Below are positions 1 to 15,800 of a stretch of DNA of 64,000 nt, piece by piece. The stretch spans positions 2,366,003 through 2,430,002 of the forward strand of contig JACAXG010000076.1 in the NCBI GenBank assembly GCA_018881555.1, written 5' to 3'. Source of the DNA: Amblyornis subalaris. Taxonomy: Eukaryota; Chordata; Aves; Passeriformes; Ptilonorhynchidae. The position numbers and the translations under genes were made by a program. Under the pieces are notes generated by a model that saw only the letters and a program-made list of their open reading frames with translations, had not been told where the DNA came from and ran no database searches. The stretch's first letter is position 1, and each line of letters begins with the position of its first letter.

Positions 1-850
1 TTCCATGTCCAAGAGATCCGACTCCGAGTCCTGTCTCACCATAGTCCAGGTGGTATCCTGAACATGCAAATTGAGACCTTTCCCATAACTTACATTGACT
101 TTACTTGTTACCTCATCATCAGGTTTAGCAGCATGAAGAAAGAATCCTCCAGTGGATAGCTCCTGAGAGGAAGGATCTAAACTGCTACTAGCCAAAGGTC
201 TGGAGGCTTCTAAACCTGCTTCCCCCAGGGCCACTGGATCTGCAGTACTGGGATCTGCAACTGGAGTGAAATCAGAACTAGAAATTGGAGTAAAAGTCCT
301 ATTGAGGTCATGCTCACCATGACTGCTCGTTGCTTTCTTGCGGACCAAAGGCAAGTGTCCTTCATTTAATCTCTTTGTTACAAAACTCCTCTGTTTCCCC
401 TCCCCACACTCATCCTCTTTATTGATGACCTGTTTTTCCTTGGCTGGTTTCAGGACCGCAGGCATTAAAGGCTCCAGGTAAAAACTCTCGGGTTTGCTGT
501 CCGAAGGGTCGCTGTTTGTTTTTGGAGACCACGCTGTTGCCACTATGCTGGGCACCCTGGCTGCTGCACTCTGCACCTCAGGCTCACCACGGCCCGGCCT
601 TTCTTCAGATCTGATAATTGCAATAAGTTCCTCATCTTCATCCTCCATTTCTACGTTGTTCAGCAAGCTCTTCCCGTTAGCTTTCACTGACGGAGGGTGG
701 GGCTGGTTTTTGGGGGTTACGTTGACAATGTTGGAAGCAAGACTGTCCTTGCTGATGGATCTGGCCAGGCTGATGCTGTCACCAGAGCCAGGGTCCACAT
801 CAGTACTGGCAGAATGATGAAGAGCAAATGGTGTTGGCTGAGACAGAGGC
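1..850 (-). CDS. CAMSAP1: CAMSAP1 large coding exon 11 (truncated by window edge)
   Basis: 850 bp, residues 469-752, open to the edge of the window. It starts after TTTTCTAG with PLSQPTPFALHH, followed by GDSISLARSISKDSLASN, EDEDEELIAII, FYLEPLMPAVLKPAKEKQV and DLNRTFTPIS. It ends at TWTMVRQDSESDLLDME. This is the first part of the long CAMSAP1 exon encoding the disordered, phosphorylation-rich linker; the exon is incomplete here. Confidence 0.96.
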
Positions 851-3800
851 CTAGAAAAGATAAGAACAGTCTGCTGACACTCAAGCACAACAAGTCACAA
901 TTTGTTAAAATAAAGACCATGATCCAGGCAGCTAAAATTGTTGTTTTATTTTTCAAATGCATCCTGTATCACGAGCGACCAGCAACACCAAGCAGCAACT
1001 TCAGATGCATCCATTTTCAACACTTCCTGAAAATCACATCTGAGGTATTTTCAATTGCAAATCTAAAATCAGTCAGCTCTGAAAATGTACATTAAGAGAA
1101 AACAAAATTAAGTGACTGTCAGTCCAGTTCTAAGGCAGTGGTACCACATTATCACAATCAAATTGTCACAGAATCATTTTCTCAAGCAATGCTGGAACAC
1201 CTAAATGTCTCCCTCACCTGGGTTTCCTCTCTGGCCATGCCAGAACTGCCCCTCGTGGCTGCCCATCCATGCGGGTCAGAGAATTCGAACGGTGCCGATG
1301 GCCTGGAATGGTTTTTAAATTAAGAACAGTTTAGAAATGGTCTTAAAACCAGTGCTTTCACCTCATTTAATAGCAAATATAGAAACAGAGTCAACTCCTT
1401 CCCCAACAGATGGCAGCAGCAAACAGATTTGCTGCAGCTGCCAGCAGAGACACAGTCAAAGCCTGACAAAAATTAAAATCCACTAAAAATTAAAATCCAA
1501 AAATTAAAATCCATAAGTTTCTTAAAAGATTTTCAAGATCTTTTAATGCAAACAAAGATGATTTCCTCAAACAACATGCTCACCCACTTGTGTGACTGCA
1601 GTTTAATTCAATTTTAAATTATTCCTAGAAATTAACCCATATTTTAATTCATTATTTTATTGACATTGATAGACATTGCCTGTTGAAAGGCAAATTCAAG
1701 GCAGACTCACCAGGGCTGTCTTCTCCCTGCAAAGATTTTTGTTGCTTTTGCCTCAAAGGGAGCAGTGGATGGGAAGGGCTGAAGGCAGGGCTTCCTCCTT
1801 TGCCACTAATTCAGAAAAGCAAAAATTCGTTACTACAAAGAATTTTTTTTCTATAATGAGAAAAAAGATCAAGTTGTGAAGTTACACTGGCACCTGTTAC
1901 CCCTGTCCTCTTTAAAACATATCATTAATTTCTAAGAAGTTACTTCAAGAAAAGTTTTTCATATGTAACAATACAAAATTAAACCTATTATCTGAAATTA
2001 AACTAAGCTTCCAAATGCAGCAGATTTAAAATGTTGTTTATGAAAATAGTAAATTATAGATAAAGACTCAAATAACTTATAGGTCACCATGAAATTCATG
2101 TCAGCTGAAAACCCTTGTCGTTAACCTTCCTGCACATCAGATCATGTTTAAGTTTGCTTTCATAGAATCCCAGAATAGTTTGGGTTGGAAGGGATCTTAA
2201 AGACCATCCAGTTCCAGTCCCTGCATGGACAGGGACACCTTCCATAAGATCAGGTTGCTCCAAGCAAGTCCCTGTCCAGCTCTCTTGGAGCCCCTTTAGG
2301 TCCTGGAAGGTGCTCTAAGGTCGCTCAGTTCATAGCGAAATGACAACATTTGGCAGCAGAAATTCCCAAGTTACCCAAACAGAGGTGTAAATTGAAGGTG
2401 GGACAACATGAAGACAGACTCACAGGTAGTCAGGCTCCTCGGGGTGCAGGTAGTACCTACTACAGGCCTCAGGGCCTGCCTGGGCTGGGGGCTGCAGCTC
2501 TGCTGGGCTGGGGCTGGCAGGACTGGCCATGAAACTGCGCTTGGTGGCGTTGGAAATGGGGACAGGGGGACGGCTGCTCTTCTGCTGCATCACGGCCTTG
2601 ACTGGGCACAAAGGGACAACGTTAACACAGCCCCAACTGGCCAGCAAGAGAGCAGAACAGAACAGGAAGCTTGCACATTGCAGAGGTTACGAAGGAAACT
2701 TTATGACACAGCACTACAACGAAACCTGGAGTATTGGGATTTATTTAAAATAAGTATCTTCTGGTGAGCTTAATGAAAGTTACAAATTAATAATTAATTA
2801 GCGGGTTTAGGGGAGGAGAAATCTGTTCAAAAATTACCCATTCAAAAAATTACAACTCAAGTGGATCTAGGACTAACTTTCCTGCTCCTTTTAGTGCTCT
2901 CAGAGATCCCCAGCAAGAATAAACTTTGGGTAGAAACAAAGCCTGCAAGGAAACCACTGAGCAACAGTTTCACTGCAATGCAGGTGTTTTTTAAATAACA
3001 TGCTATCATTTATCCATGGTTACAAACTTACCATCTTTTATTTCCTGGATATCTCTTGGTTGTACAAAGTCTGGTTTGACATTTTCAAACCACCAAAAGA
3101 GTTCTGCAATGAATACCATGACATTAGGCTAAAACAGAAAAAAAGAAAAATTACACCTCACATTAACAAAACATTCGTGATTTACCCATATTTTACTGAA
3201 AATTATATCCTTTGTTATGTTTCTTACCTTTAAAACCAAAGGAGCATACAACATGTCCTCCAAGGTGAGGTAAAAGCATTTGTTCAGGTATTCATTTGAG
3301 AATTCTCTCAAAAGCTGAATGTTATAGAGGCTGTCTGCAATCGATGTCACCTCCTTCAAACAGATATCTGGAAAGGGGAGAGGGATGAGTAAATTATGGC
3401 ACTGCTCCAAGGGATTAGCCTTCCATCCCCACCCCACAGAAACACTTAAGTACAGGAACCTCACAGACTCTACACCAGCACTGGATATTTATTGGCTACC
3501 AGTGACATTTCTCTACCTGCTCAATACCAGAGGGACAGGAAGAGGAGGAAGAAAACCACAGAGAAAACAGCATCAATTCTGCATTCATTTTTGAATCCAC
3601 AGAGGATTCTGTCTATCACAGCCACAGAAAAGGTAAACAGGCTACAGAGAACACACATAATGACAAAATACAAAAGCAATTAAAACCAGACATCTTGATT
3701 TGCATATAATAAAGGGTTACTCCTAGGATTCACAGTGCTGGTTCCTTCTGAGAACACTCAGGAGCTCTGCAAAGTATACAACATATCTGAGAATTCAGAA

Positions 3801-6800
3801 ATCAATACAAAATGTTGATTTGCAGAAGNTAATGCAACAAGGACATTGATTTATTATGAAAAACATATTCTGGGGAAGAGAACTCATGTTTTGCAGTGCT
3901 GAAGAGTAACAATTTCTGCAGATTGAGAGAAATTATTTTAAAATCTAGGTTTTAAAATGTCCATTTATATACTCCCACAGAAAAACATGAGAATTATCAG
4001 CTAACACTGGTGGACATATACTCCTTTTCTATGGTATTGAAACCAAGCTCAGTTATTCGAGCAAGGAAAGCCACATCATCTAAATCTAGAAGAGAAAGGA
4101 TTATTTTGTAGCTCATAATATACAGAGCACAGTCTTCTAAATACAGTAAGTAAAAAAACATGATCAAAGAGAGATTATTTTTTAAACACACTGATGCAGA
4201 TTCCATATGTGACCTGCCTCCAGCTTGCCATGGTCCACTACCTATTACACGTGCTGCATTTTTAATTCTTCATGTATTTCTAGTTCAGCTTTCAAAGCTG
4301 AAGTTTTTTCCCTCAAAACCTTTATTACATACCATCCAGTTTCATTTGCTCTGGACAATAATAGTGAATCACAGCTAGAAGAGCAGCACCATCGCTACCA
4401 TCCTTCATCAGATCCTCCAGCAAAGGGAAGTAGGGTAACTGCCTGCTGGAGAGGTGGTCTCTTCTGTAACGAACCTACCGAGAGAAAACAGGGGTTCACA
4501 TGGTGCTAAAGAGGCAAAAAGACCAAAAAAAAAGGCAAACAAAAAGGAATTTGTGTTAAGCATTGAAAACTCTTTTCAGTGGATCCTTTCTAGCATTCTG
4601 CTCTGAATCAAACCCGGCTGAGAGGGTTGTGCTTTTCTCCCCGTGGAAGCCAATTCTGAGGAATATGCTGTTCCCCTTTTCATCCTAGCATGGTTTGGGT
4701 TGGAAGGGACCTTAAAGATCATCTAATCCAATCCCCTGCCATAGGCAGGGAACGTTCCACTAGAGCAGGCTGCTCATCTGCCATTCAGTCTCCTCATGCC
4801 TGGGAGCAATCCGTGCTGTTGGATTCCTCACTTCACTCACACATTTTAACTTATTATAATCAATTTAATTCAAAATCTGTCCACACAGATGCATGAATGC
4901 AGCAGATCCAAAGAAAGAGACATGGGTAACTACATGAAAACACTTAAAGCTTGGGAAAAACAAAACAAAACACGGCAAAAATAATTCAGGTGAGCTGGTG
5001 ATCTCTCATACGTTACCCACATCCATAGATTTGCCATGGTGTCCACAGACAGCAAAGCTCTCTCAGAGAGAACCAGAGCATGGCACATCTGGCCAGCCAG
5101 GGTGCAATACAGGTGTTGTGCAAAAATAAAAAACATGGCCTTTTCCAAAACTGTCAGCAAGAGGAGCAAGGAGGCCTTGACATCCCTGGCAAAACTCTCC
5201 TTGATTTACTACAGATCAAAATCAAACACTTGTGCAAACCACCCGCAGCCCTCGGGGAATTTGGAGCTGCCAAAGCCAGTCAGCTGAAGAACAAATCTTG
5301 GCATTGCTTCTTGCAAGTTTTGCAAGTTCCACGGTTGCTACTTCCTGAGCATCCACACACTACTGGACTGGGAGGCTGTGTCTAACCTGAGCAGCAAAGC
5401 AGCAGGGCAAGCAAAAGCACAGTGCACTGCAGGGCCTGGCAGCAACACCTGGCAGTGCTGGAAAACACCCCTTGGACACTTCAGGGCATTAACAGCATTA
5501 AGATTTAACAGAATCTCTTGTCTGATGTGCAGACAATCACATATTGAATCATCAGAGGAAAGCTGGGTTTTACCAAAGGCATCCTACACTTCCCAAGCCA
5601 GCCTGGGAAAGCTCTCTACACACACACACACTCCTAGGTGTCAATCTAGGATGGCACAGGCTGTGAAAAAATCTGTTCAGAGGAATGAAGATCACTTGGA
5701 GCAATGAGAACCAGTTCCACTTCTTTATTTTGCACATGCTATGCTAAGTTTGCCAAGGAACTCAAAGCTATCTCTGGATGCTAATGCTGTTTTTCCTGTC
5801 CTTTTACCAGGTGCAAATTGTCTTTTTCCCCAGCCTGGAGCACTCCACAGATATGTAATGGAATGGGAATCATACTGTACCACACGAGCATACTCCACTG
5901 GTTCCAGCATGCAGTGGGATATGGCATGCATCAGATCAGGCTTACACAAAGAGAAATAGTGAGATATATGATGGTGATTATTCAAACAAGAAACAAATCA
6001 AAGGCATCAGCAACATCCATTATGCACTGGAAATGTGGTCAGTAAGTCTGGTAAAATCAGTGTGCACACCAAGGTGAACTGGTTAGCTTAAAAGGGTCAG
6101 CATTTATCCACTTAAAGTAAGCATATTAAAAAAAAAACCTTCAGAAATTCTTTTTAAACTCTAATTCCTCCTGTATTAAAGTAGATACAAATATTTCTTT
6201 TCCAATAGGCTTAAACAGAATTTAAACCAAAGACAGTCAATACCAAGAACTAAAATCTGTAAGAATTCCTTGTTTCTTTTAGCTTTGGTGAAAGATCTCA
6301 CAAATTTACCCAAGAGAGTTTTTATAGATTTAATTTAATTCCTTATTTTTTTCTCAACTATTACTCTCTTAGCCACTCAGTCTTTTATACTGAAAATTCT
6401 CGATTTTTCCTTATATTCTGAGTGTTGTGGCTTGTAACCCTCCTGTCCATGCATACAATGAATGACATTTGTATGCAGTAAAGTGCAGAATGGTGCTACT
6501 GAATTAGAGAGAACTCTGTATTAAAAAAACCCCCACAAAATAAAAAAGAAATACAGAAATGACAGAATCTGACAACTACTTTTGAGACTGCAAAATCTGT
6601 CAGTAAACCCTTAAAATCTAAGTGGTTCTGGACTAGCAGAGAGACAACCTCTATTTATTCCTTCCTTTAACCTTAGATATTTAAACTTTTTACTCCAGCC
6701 CATAGATTTGGTTCAAACAAAGGATTAGGAGGCAGCAGTGGGACTGAGCTCTCTGTGGGAGGGCAGAGAGATCATGGGGAGACGGCCTAGTCACACCTGC

Positions 6801-9800
6801 CTTTTCCAAGTGCTCTGCTCTTTGGAATTAACAACTGAGACAACAGCTCATCTTCCCAGAGAGAAAATGAGTAACGCCAACTCCTGCAAGTGCATTAAAA
6901 GGGTATCAAAGCTAAGGAACAAAGGAAAATCTCTGCAAGTCGAGATAAACCCAGAAAACTCAGACAAAAGAAAGCAAGATTCTATACTAGAAGTACAATT
7001 TTGGGGTTTTTTTTAATATATAGTGGATTGATATTCCAATTTCCCACTTCAGCATAAAGAAAAATCAGTATTTTGTTCCATTAAGCAAACTGCCTCCCCT
7101 CCACTGTGCCAGCTTCAGGCTCCTTAACTGAGCACACAATCCCAGCGACTGTCCCAAACAGGTCTGGCAAATCTCCTACCTCATCTCACTGAGTAACAGT
7201 GCTCTGGCTCTGACAGACTTACAAATCTGCACCAGAGCAGGTGCAGGAGCAGTGTAAGAGCATTATTTAAGCACAAACATCTGAGTATCTTAACTATGGA
7301 TTCAAAGATTAGGCAGCCGTTTAAGCCGACCAGCTTTTCTCTCACCTCAGCGCTGTGATCAGTCCCTCCTCACACCAAAACCCAGCAAACGCAACCATTT
7401 CAACTGGTCATTGTCTGGTTTTTCCCTGCTACTCCACAGCCCTCACTGCTGCAGTGTGGGAGCAATTTTGAGATGCTGCAGAGGGATTATGCTGTGTGCT
7501 GTACAGTATGCAAAGAGCACGGCATGAGAACGAAGCCTGATGACCCAAAAGCTTATACAGGTGCTGTTCAAGGAGCAGCTAAGAAGCATTGGAATGGAAG
7601 CAAACACTCTGAGGAGGTTTAAAAAGCCATGAGTTTGTGGATGACAACTGGTGTAAAAGTAGTTCACTTACAGGTACTAATTTCCAATACCATTTGGAAG
7701 GAGACTGCTCAGGAAGCAAGGAAAGGAACGTAGGAATAGGAAAGGAACATCAGCAATGCAAGTTAAAAGCAGTAATACTGAAATGCACTTCAGCAATAAA
7801 CACTTTCATGTTTTAGAGGGGTTGTAGCCTAGATATTTAAAGATACTAAAATGAGACCCAAAAGCAATAGGGTCAAATAATTCAAGGGATCCTTCAGACC
7901 AAGCACCAACTTCTAAATTAAACAGCTCTTTTTTGCTGAAGGATATTATTTCCCATAAAAGGCACACAAAAAACCTTTGCCACTAACACGGAAATTAAAC
8001 AACTGTGCCTTGTTCATATGTCACACTTTGAGCCCTTTGCCCAGCAATGCCAATTTTGGGAAAGAACATGTTATTTATAATTTATCTTAAAGTTTCATGA
8101 AATCATAAATTGGGAGGTCAGATAGCTGATAGACATTATGTTTGAGAAAGACCTATTTGACATTCTCCAGCAATGAAAGTGTGCTATATTTTGCAATATT
8201 AGTGCATTGTGATATAATTTCAAGGGAAAAAGCTGGAAAAAACTACAAACACACACATATAACATTGGAATGCCAAGAGTATCCTTACTGGATAGAACCT
8301 GAATAAGTCCCTAAATACACATTAGACAAACAATCCATGCAAAAAGAATATGTCCCAAGAGCTTTCAAAATATATAATATATATTTTGTGCTGTGAAAGC
8401 TGAGTCATATTTACCCATGTACAGTTGATACAGGTTATTTTAAGTTGAAACAAGTTGTTTTCATCCTACTGAAACTTAAAGGAAAGTCAGAAGACACCAA
8501 AGGCAAGGAAGGGCACTGATGACAGAGACAAACAGCAAGCACAAAATCTCAGGAGTTGAGGATTTGAGCCCTCACGTTTCTCTGACAAAGAAAATACTGA
8601 CATTTAAATCCATTAATCATCAACACAATATCACAACTGAAGACAAATTTGTTTTACCTTTTGATGCCCTGGACTTTCCATTAGTTGTTGTTTTAATTTA
8701 ATCTCTTTCTCTGTTATCTCTCTCATTTTAAGGTTCACCTAAAAAGGCATAGCATAGAAAATGAATTACAATACATCCGAGGATGTTTCCACAATTCAAG
8801 TGCTCTTCTTCCTCCTGTTACTTAATGGTCAATTCACTCTCCAAACACAAAGAGTTCATTGAGTAACATGGTACAACAGTTTTCTAGACAAACTCTCTAT
8901 CAGCAGTAGCTGTAATAACAGGCAGGGAACCCTGGGTCTGCAAGGAGACTCTTTGGAATATCATTCTTGTCACTCAAAAGGGTTACAGTAACTTCACTGT
9001 TGCCCTTGGAAAAGTTACAGGTTGCTGCTAAATGCTGGAGTTAAGCCCATCCTGTTATTTAACACAAAATGGTGCTTCATCTAAAAAAAAAACCCACCAA
9101 CCAAAAAAAGACCTCATAGCAACTTGTTTGAAAATAAAGAATCCACTTTTTACAGTTTTTCTAACTTAGTTTCTAATTATCTTCTTTATTTTAAAGTTTA
9201 TCAGCTTTATTCATCCCTAAGGAAAAAAAATTGCAAAAGCAGAAAAAGATGGCAGAAATGCTCAAGTAAGAAAGGAAGACATGCATCAGAACCTTTTTAA
9301 AAATCTGAAAAGTGACAGGAAGAGACAGGCACGCTTTTCCCAAAGTAAATTTTACCTTGTTAATCCAGAAAACCATTGCATCCTCCAAATCATAGGGCAG
9401 TTCTTTTGAGGCACTGAATGTAGAGAAGCGCTTGACACTGGCAACCACCTTTTCAATGCTGATCATTTCTACAGTGTAGGCCATCATAAGAGCATCAATC
9501 ATTGCCATATGAGAGCTCTGAAAGAAGAAAATAGTGAGTTTTAAAAAATAAAATCCCTTTTAAAAAACGGTATGTTCTGACTGTATTTAAAACAAAAAAA
9601 TTCCTAAGGTTAGCGACCTAGAAATTAAGAGCTCTTCACTCCATTTACTATTTTAAATAGTGTTAAATAAAAAGAAGATGATTAGGTGGATTTAATTAAG
9701 CTAACCATTTTGATTGGTGCAGAGCCCAGATCAGATTCAGACACAGGTGTATCATCGCTCTCCATGACGTAAATCCCCTTCCGAGACAGCGCCTGGATCA

Positions 9801-12800
9801 CGGACTGGTGTCCCTGCAGGGCAGCCACCTGATCCCCCTTGAGGATGAGGCTGCAGACCCGGCAGTAGAGCTCACTGGAGAGCAGCAGTTTGATCACGGG
9901 GGGCTTGATGTGCTCCTGCTCGTACTGGTCGATGTAGAACGGGTCCTTCAGCTCCTCCGGGACGTTGTCTGCAACAGCGGAGAGAACGTCAACCCCCGGC
10001 ACCAGCTACACAAAAGTGCTCAGTGCACCTTAGTGGTACTCACATTTATTTGGAATTATCAGCTGCTTAGATCACAGGTTAAAATGGGTGTCAGACGGGC
10101 AAAGTTTATCCGTATCCTCAAAGCAATATCCCAAAACATCCGTGCACAGCAATTGGATAACTGCAAGGCTCAGTCACCAAGCGGGGCTGGCCGGTCTCAA
10201 AGTGAACCAAAAAGCCACCAATTTCTTGATGATTTTTGGCAACTCAGAACGAAAAGACCAAAATATCTGACTCAAACCTTCAGCATTTTACAAACAGTTT
10301 GCAAACCAACCAAGTCTGCAGTGAGCTGACTATTTTTTTGTCAAGAGCATTGAATCAACCTACTGCAGCTTTCAGCCTTTAAATAATTCAAGCCTAGGAA
10401 GCAAACCCACCCCACTTGGATTAACAGGAACTTTAAACCAGGTCTAAAAATTAACTTCTTTTGGCTTGGCCCAATTTCCATAAGTTGTATTAGGATCTTA
10501 TCAAACTGAATAGAGACCCTGAGTGTAGTAATTTAGAAGTTAAAATTAGCACGCTTGCACACCACCAGCCACAAACACAATTTTATTACTCCCCAGCACA
10601 GCTCAAAGCTGGCAGGAGAGAAAGGCACTAACAACAACTAATATTGCAATCACTCTAAACATGTCCAANACATCTCAAATCCATCCATTGCTCCATATGC
10701 CAAAATAACTACTTCTCCTCATATTGGGTAATCAGCCTGGAAGCTATTGATCTTTGTAACAGCCTAGCAGGAATAATGAGAGCCTGCAACTTCAAGAAAA
10801 ATATTTTCTAGCCTCAAGTGTATTGTCTTAATACAAACCTGACATTTCCTAAATTTCAAACATAAAATTCCATCTAATGCTATCCAGTCACTCTGAACAN
10901 CTTTCCCCAAAGTCACTTCAACAGTTCATTTTAAACATATACATCTACACTTAAAAGAATTATTAATTTGGTGGCATATTTACTTTTCGTTCAGCTCATT
11001 TCCAGAATAATTAAATTTTCCTATTNCAATAAACTCCTACCCATATCTTTGAACTGCAAAATAAGCCACACAATATTTGTATACTGCAGAGCACTGGATA
11101 TTCATAAAGAAGAGGAATGAAGACAGAGTGTTATTGCCTGAGCCAGAAGTATATCTCACTTAGATAAAAATATGTAGCAAACCAGTGTTGTCTAACAGCT
11201 NTAACAGTTACTGTTAGTCAGACAGTGCTGTCCCTATTTTTCAAAATGAGAAGCTTTCTGAAGGTTTTTAAAATTAAGATAATTATTTTTCCTTTCTGTG
11301 ACATTGACTGTGACTTTGTACTGAAGATAGTCGGAAGAGACACAATAAAACCCACTGGCACTACCTAAGTAGCATTCNTTAACATGGGTGTCCATTTTTA
11401 GTGAAATACATAATAAATTCAGATATTTTTAATCTTCTTAACATTAGTCAACCTGACCTAAAATCAAAGGCTGTTGAAAGCTAATTCCATTTAACGGCCA
11501 TTGCCATTTCCAGACAAGAGAACTCGAGCTTCCATTTCTAAAGACTGAGGAAAGATCCAAAAATCCAAATGCAAAGCAGCTCATATAATTCAACATTTTA
11601 GTTCATTACAAGCAGCTACACCTTTAACAACCAAAGACACGTTGCTTTGTACTAGAATTATTTGTGAAAGGAAATAATACAAGCTCATAAAATATCCATG
11701 AAGTTGTACATCTCTGGCAGAGCATTAGCACCACTCCAGGTTTTAAAAGCTTTTTTAAAACAACAAAAAAAATGCAAATTCCAAATGTCTGAAATCTGAA
11801 GCACTTGGATGAGGGGTTTAGTACCAACAGCTGNTCTCCACCAGCTCCCAGGCCCTGCAGAGCTGGGGAACAGAGGTGGCTGCCTGGAATTGGGCTGGAA
11901 TGGGTGGACAGAGTCCTGAAGTCCCTTCAAAACATCTCCTGCCCGGTGGTCCATGCACAGGCCACGCACTCCGGATTTTCCTTGGGATTGTCCCTTCTCC
12001 ACGAGGTAGAGAGACTGTGATTATTTGANAGACTGTAAGTACAGCGAGGAAAAGGTTTCTCTGCAACACTAACACACCCAGGAGGGATACAATCCATCGG
12101 ATCGGGGTCTTTACCCACGTTTTTAACACAGAGAGGCCATCGGAACGTGGTGCGGAGCCTCCCGCGTGACAGGGGCAGTCAGACCTCCCACATCAATTTT
12201 CGATTAAACCAGCCACATTTCAATGATTTTTAAAAGCCTTTTCTAGCACTAAATGGATCTAGTTCTTAGTGAGGAGATTCCATGTCACAGAAATCAATAT
12301 ATTTTAAAAAAACCCCACAAACAAACAACTCAAAACAAACACACAAACAAAAAACAGAAAAAACCCTAAAGCAAAACAAAAAACCCCTTGAATTTTGTCT
12401 ACTGTTGTTCACTCTGAATGTCCAGTCAGGAAATCTGAAATATTTTTTCTTTTATACTGAAGAACCCTCTAACTTCATGGTTTTGATCTCCATATAACTG
12501 CTTAAGGACTGAATGGATTTGGATTGACCAGGATTAAGGGTATGTCTGGGTGGGAATAACTTCTAGTACCAGGATTAATAATTTGAATACTATCATAGGA
12601 AGTCATTCATCAACATTAATCCTCCCATAATTGCAATTTATTTCACCGTAAACACTTGCCCAGGTTTATTTCCTACATTAGTGTATACAACACCTCTGCC
12701 AGATAAATTTTAAGATATAAAAACCACAACAAAGCTCAAGAGTGGCAATATTAACTTTACTATTTAATTCAAATTTATTTCACACTGGGTATAATGGCAG

Positions 12801-15800
12801 GCACAAAGAAATGAGAAATAAATGGNAGGAAAATCTGCAATGCAAACAAGATGCTAAGGAAGTATATAACTCTGAGCTGAAAAAATTCCAAATAGAGTTG
12901 ATGTTCTGTACAAAATGTAGTTATCTCAAATGGGGTAACACAGCCTTCCCAGACAAGAACAGACAGAAAAGGGTTTTAATGGTGAGGTGTCCTCAATATT
13001 TGAAATCTGCATCTGAAAGTGCAACTGANGACACCAATCTTACCTTTCACATCCCTGCTAATGATCCTTACCTGTAGCATAAAGCTACAGAAAACACCTG
13101 CAGCATCCAGGGCTGCTCATTCTCCAAATCCCCTTGAAAATTACAAAATTCCCACACTGCCAAAAATCTCAGGAATACGCAGTCACTTTTAGAACAACTA
13201 CACACCATCAGAGTTAAGCTAATGCTAATTTAAATCACACACCATGGACACACAGGTAGCCCCTGGTATCATGGACAGCTCTTCTCCCCAGTTTGTATGG
13301 ACCACACAAACTCCAAAGGTGTCACATGCTNTGTGCTTGCCTCACACAGAATGTGCCAATGCTCTTTTTGAAGGAAATGTCCCAGGCTTTCCAAGTCCCA
13401 GTTTCTAGCAGCATCTTTTTCAAGACTTTCTTTCCATGACCTATAACTGAACTCAGATGTTAGAAAAGTTCTGTTCATTAAAAATTGAGTTTTTACACAT
13501 TTATGGCTTGGATTTTGGAAAAAATCAACATGAAAAATNAACATCTGAGAAATTAACCTCTAAACTATAGCTACAAAAACTTCTGCTTGAGCAGTTTAAC
13601 TAAAGGAAACCAAAATCAATTACATCATGTCCTTCTTTTCTGCTTATAAAAAGGCCTGCAATACCATCTTAATTCCCAAAGAAAGTCACTTTTATGTTAT
13701 TGAAAAGCTTGCAAACACCTTCTGCTTTTCCTAACGAGCTTCCCGAGTTGTTTCCCCAGGTAAATGTTTGCATCGACTCCAACACAAGTTTGAGAGTTGC
13801 CAATTTTAGACAAACTGAGGGGTTCAAAGGGCACCAGTGTTTCTACAGTAACTTAAAAACAACNTCCATAACCTGCAATCAGCTCTGTGAAGGTGAACAT
13901 CATCAATTTAGTTTGTCCTAAGTTTTTTATCAAGAATTTGAAGAATTTACCACCCTACACTCAGTGTCAGAGTTGACTGGATCTCTTCCACACATGGGTT
14001 TGATGTAAATTTTATACCACATTACCTCATGGCATGCATTCAGCTTATGCTCATTTTCGTTGCTTCCCACATTCAGAAAAACAAAGGAATATCATATTTT
14101 TTCCAAGTTTCAGCAGCATAAACTCCCAAGTGTTCTCGCCCTGCTGAGCCTACTGGGGAGATATCTCCACCACCTATTTTTGTAAGAGATGACNGGCTCA
14201 AAAATAAACCACCATTTTTCATTAAGCAATTCTTTTGGTCTGTTCCATCGTATCGATGAGTTCTAATCTCTCAAGAACTGTCAGTCGAGTATAAATCATC
14301 AAGNACAAAATCATTTAGAGGATTACAAAAATAACTTCACTTGCAACAACTGTCAGAGAGACAATTATTGCCAGACTCTCCTCACTTCAGGGGAGGGGCC
14401 AATTCTTTATCAGCTCACTTACAAAAACCTGTTCAAAGACAACCACCTGATTATGATTTGATAAAGAAAAATACAGCAATCTGAACAAATTTGACTTCTC
14501 CCTTGAAGTGACAGAGTGGATACACCCCAGCTGTTATTTTACCTCCAGAAGCACGAAGAACTGGTTTCACATGGAAAGGGAGCCAAGCTGTCATGGTAAA
14601 CAGCACGAAGCTTATTCAAATTCTGAGTAGGATTTCATTAGTATCAGTATCTGTTCCCAGAATTATTCAGCACTGGATGAATGTCCTCCAAGCTGCAGAG
14701 TATGAGCACAAACTACACCTTCTCAGCACTTAGGCCACCAGAATAAAACCATTTTTTGTTGGTTCTCATTACAGCACTGAATTATAAACCCTGTAAGTGA
14801 TCTGTAATAGGACACATGAAAATTTACATACAACAGGCAAGAAAAACCCAAGCTAAAGGCTTTGCAAACTGCTGGGAGAGTGACTGCACTTATTACCATA
14901 TCTTTTGATCAAGCATAAAGCCACAAACCTGGATAAAGCAGAGGAGACAAAATAATAATTACGGAATCCTTCACCCCTGTAAACTGCACACAATAATACT
15001 CAATGTTTATGAAACAGGTGCTATTAAAGAAACAAATGTTTAACTGTTAATATTTGCTAAACACAACAGCTTTCTTAAAAGTATTTTTACTACCAACCGG
15101 AGAAGAAAGCTGACAAAGACAAGCAGGGAATCCAGGGATTTAGGCGATTTAGCCCAGGAAACATGCTCACCCTGCCTCTACCAACTGCTAACTGTGGGTA
15201 GCTATTACAGTACTGTAAAACCTTATTTAACAAATTTTAAGTACTCAAAGACCAAAAAAAGCCAAACTCGCAATGCATTCCATTAGTCCTTGGCTTTCCT
15301 GCCTGCATCTTGCCAAAGGTCTCAGGCTACTGTCAGCATAAAGTCTGGAAACTACGTAAAGCTGCCAGCCCTGATAAATAAGTAAAATCCATCAGGTCCC
15401 TTTTGAAAAATCTGAATTTTACCCACTGAACAAAAGAGCAACAGCAGCTCTTTCGGAGAGGGTTGGAAACAACCCACTGCTCACAGCAAGCTGCACCACT
15501 GAGAGACTTCCATATCCTTCAATATCTAAACTTTAACATAACTGTGATGATGGAAAACAATTTCTACATATAAATTACTGCTACACTAAATCGGCTGAGA
15601 AATCAGAATTTTTCATTGTCATTGTCTATTTTCCCAAGTGGTACCAAATAAAAACACCCTGAGTATGTTCTTTCTGACTGCTGCTGCTCAGAGCCCGAGG
15701 GGCTGAAGGGCCAGGTCCACTTCCCACTGCTCTGCGTGGCCTCATTCCTGCTTGGCAATCTGGCTCATTCCAACCGCTGTGGAAAAGTGATCTCCCCATG

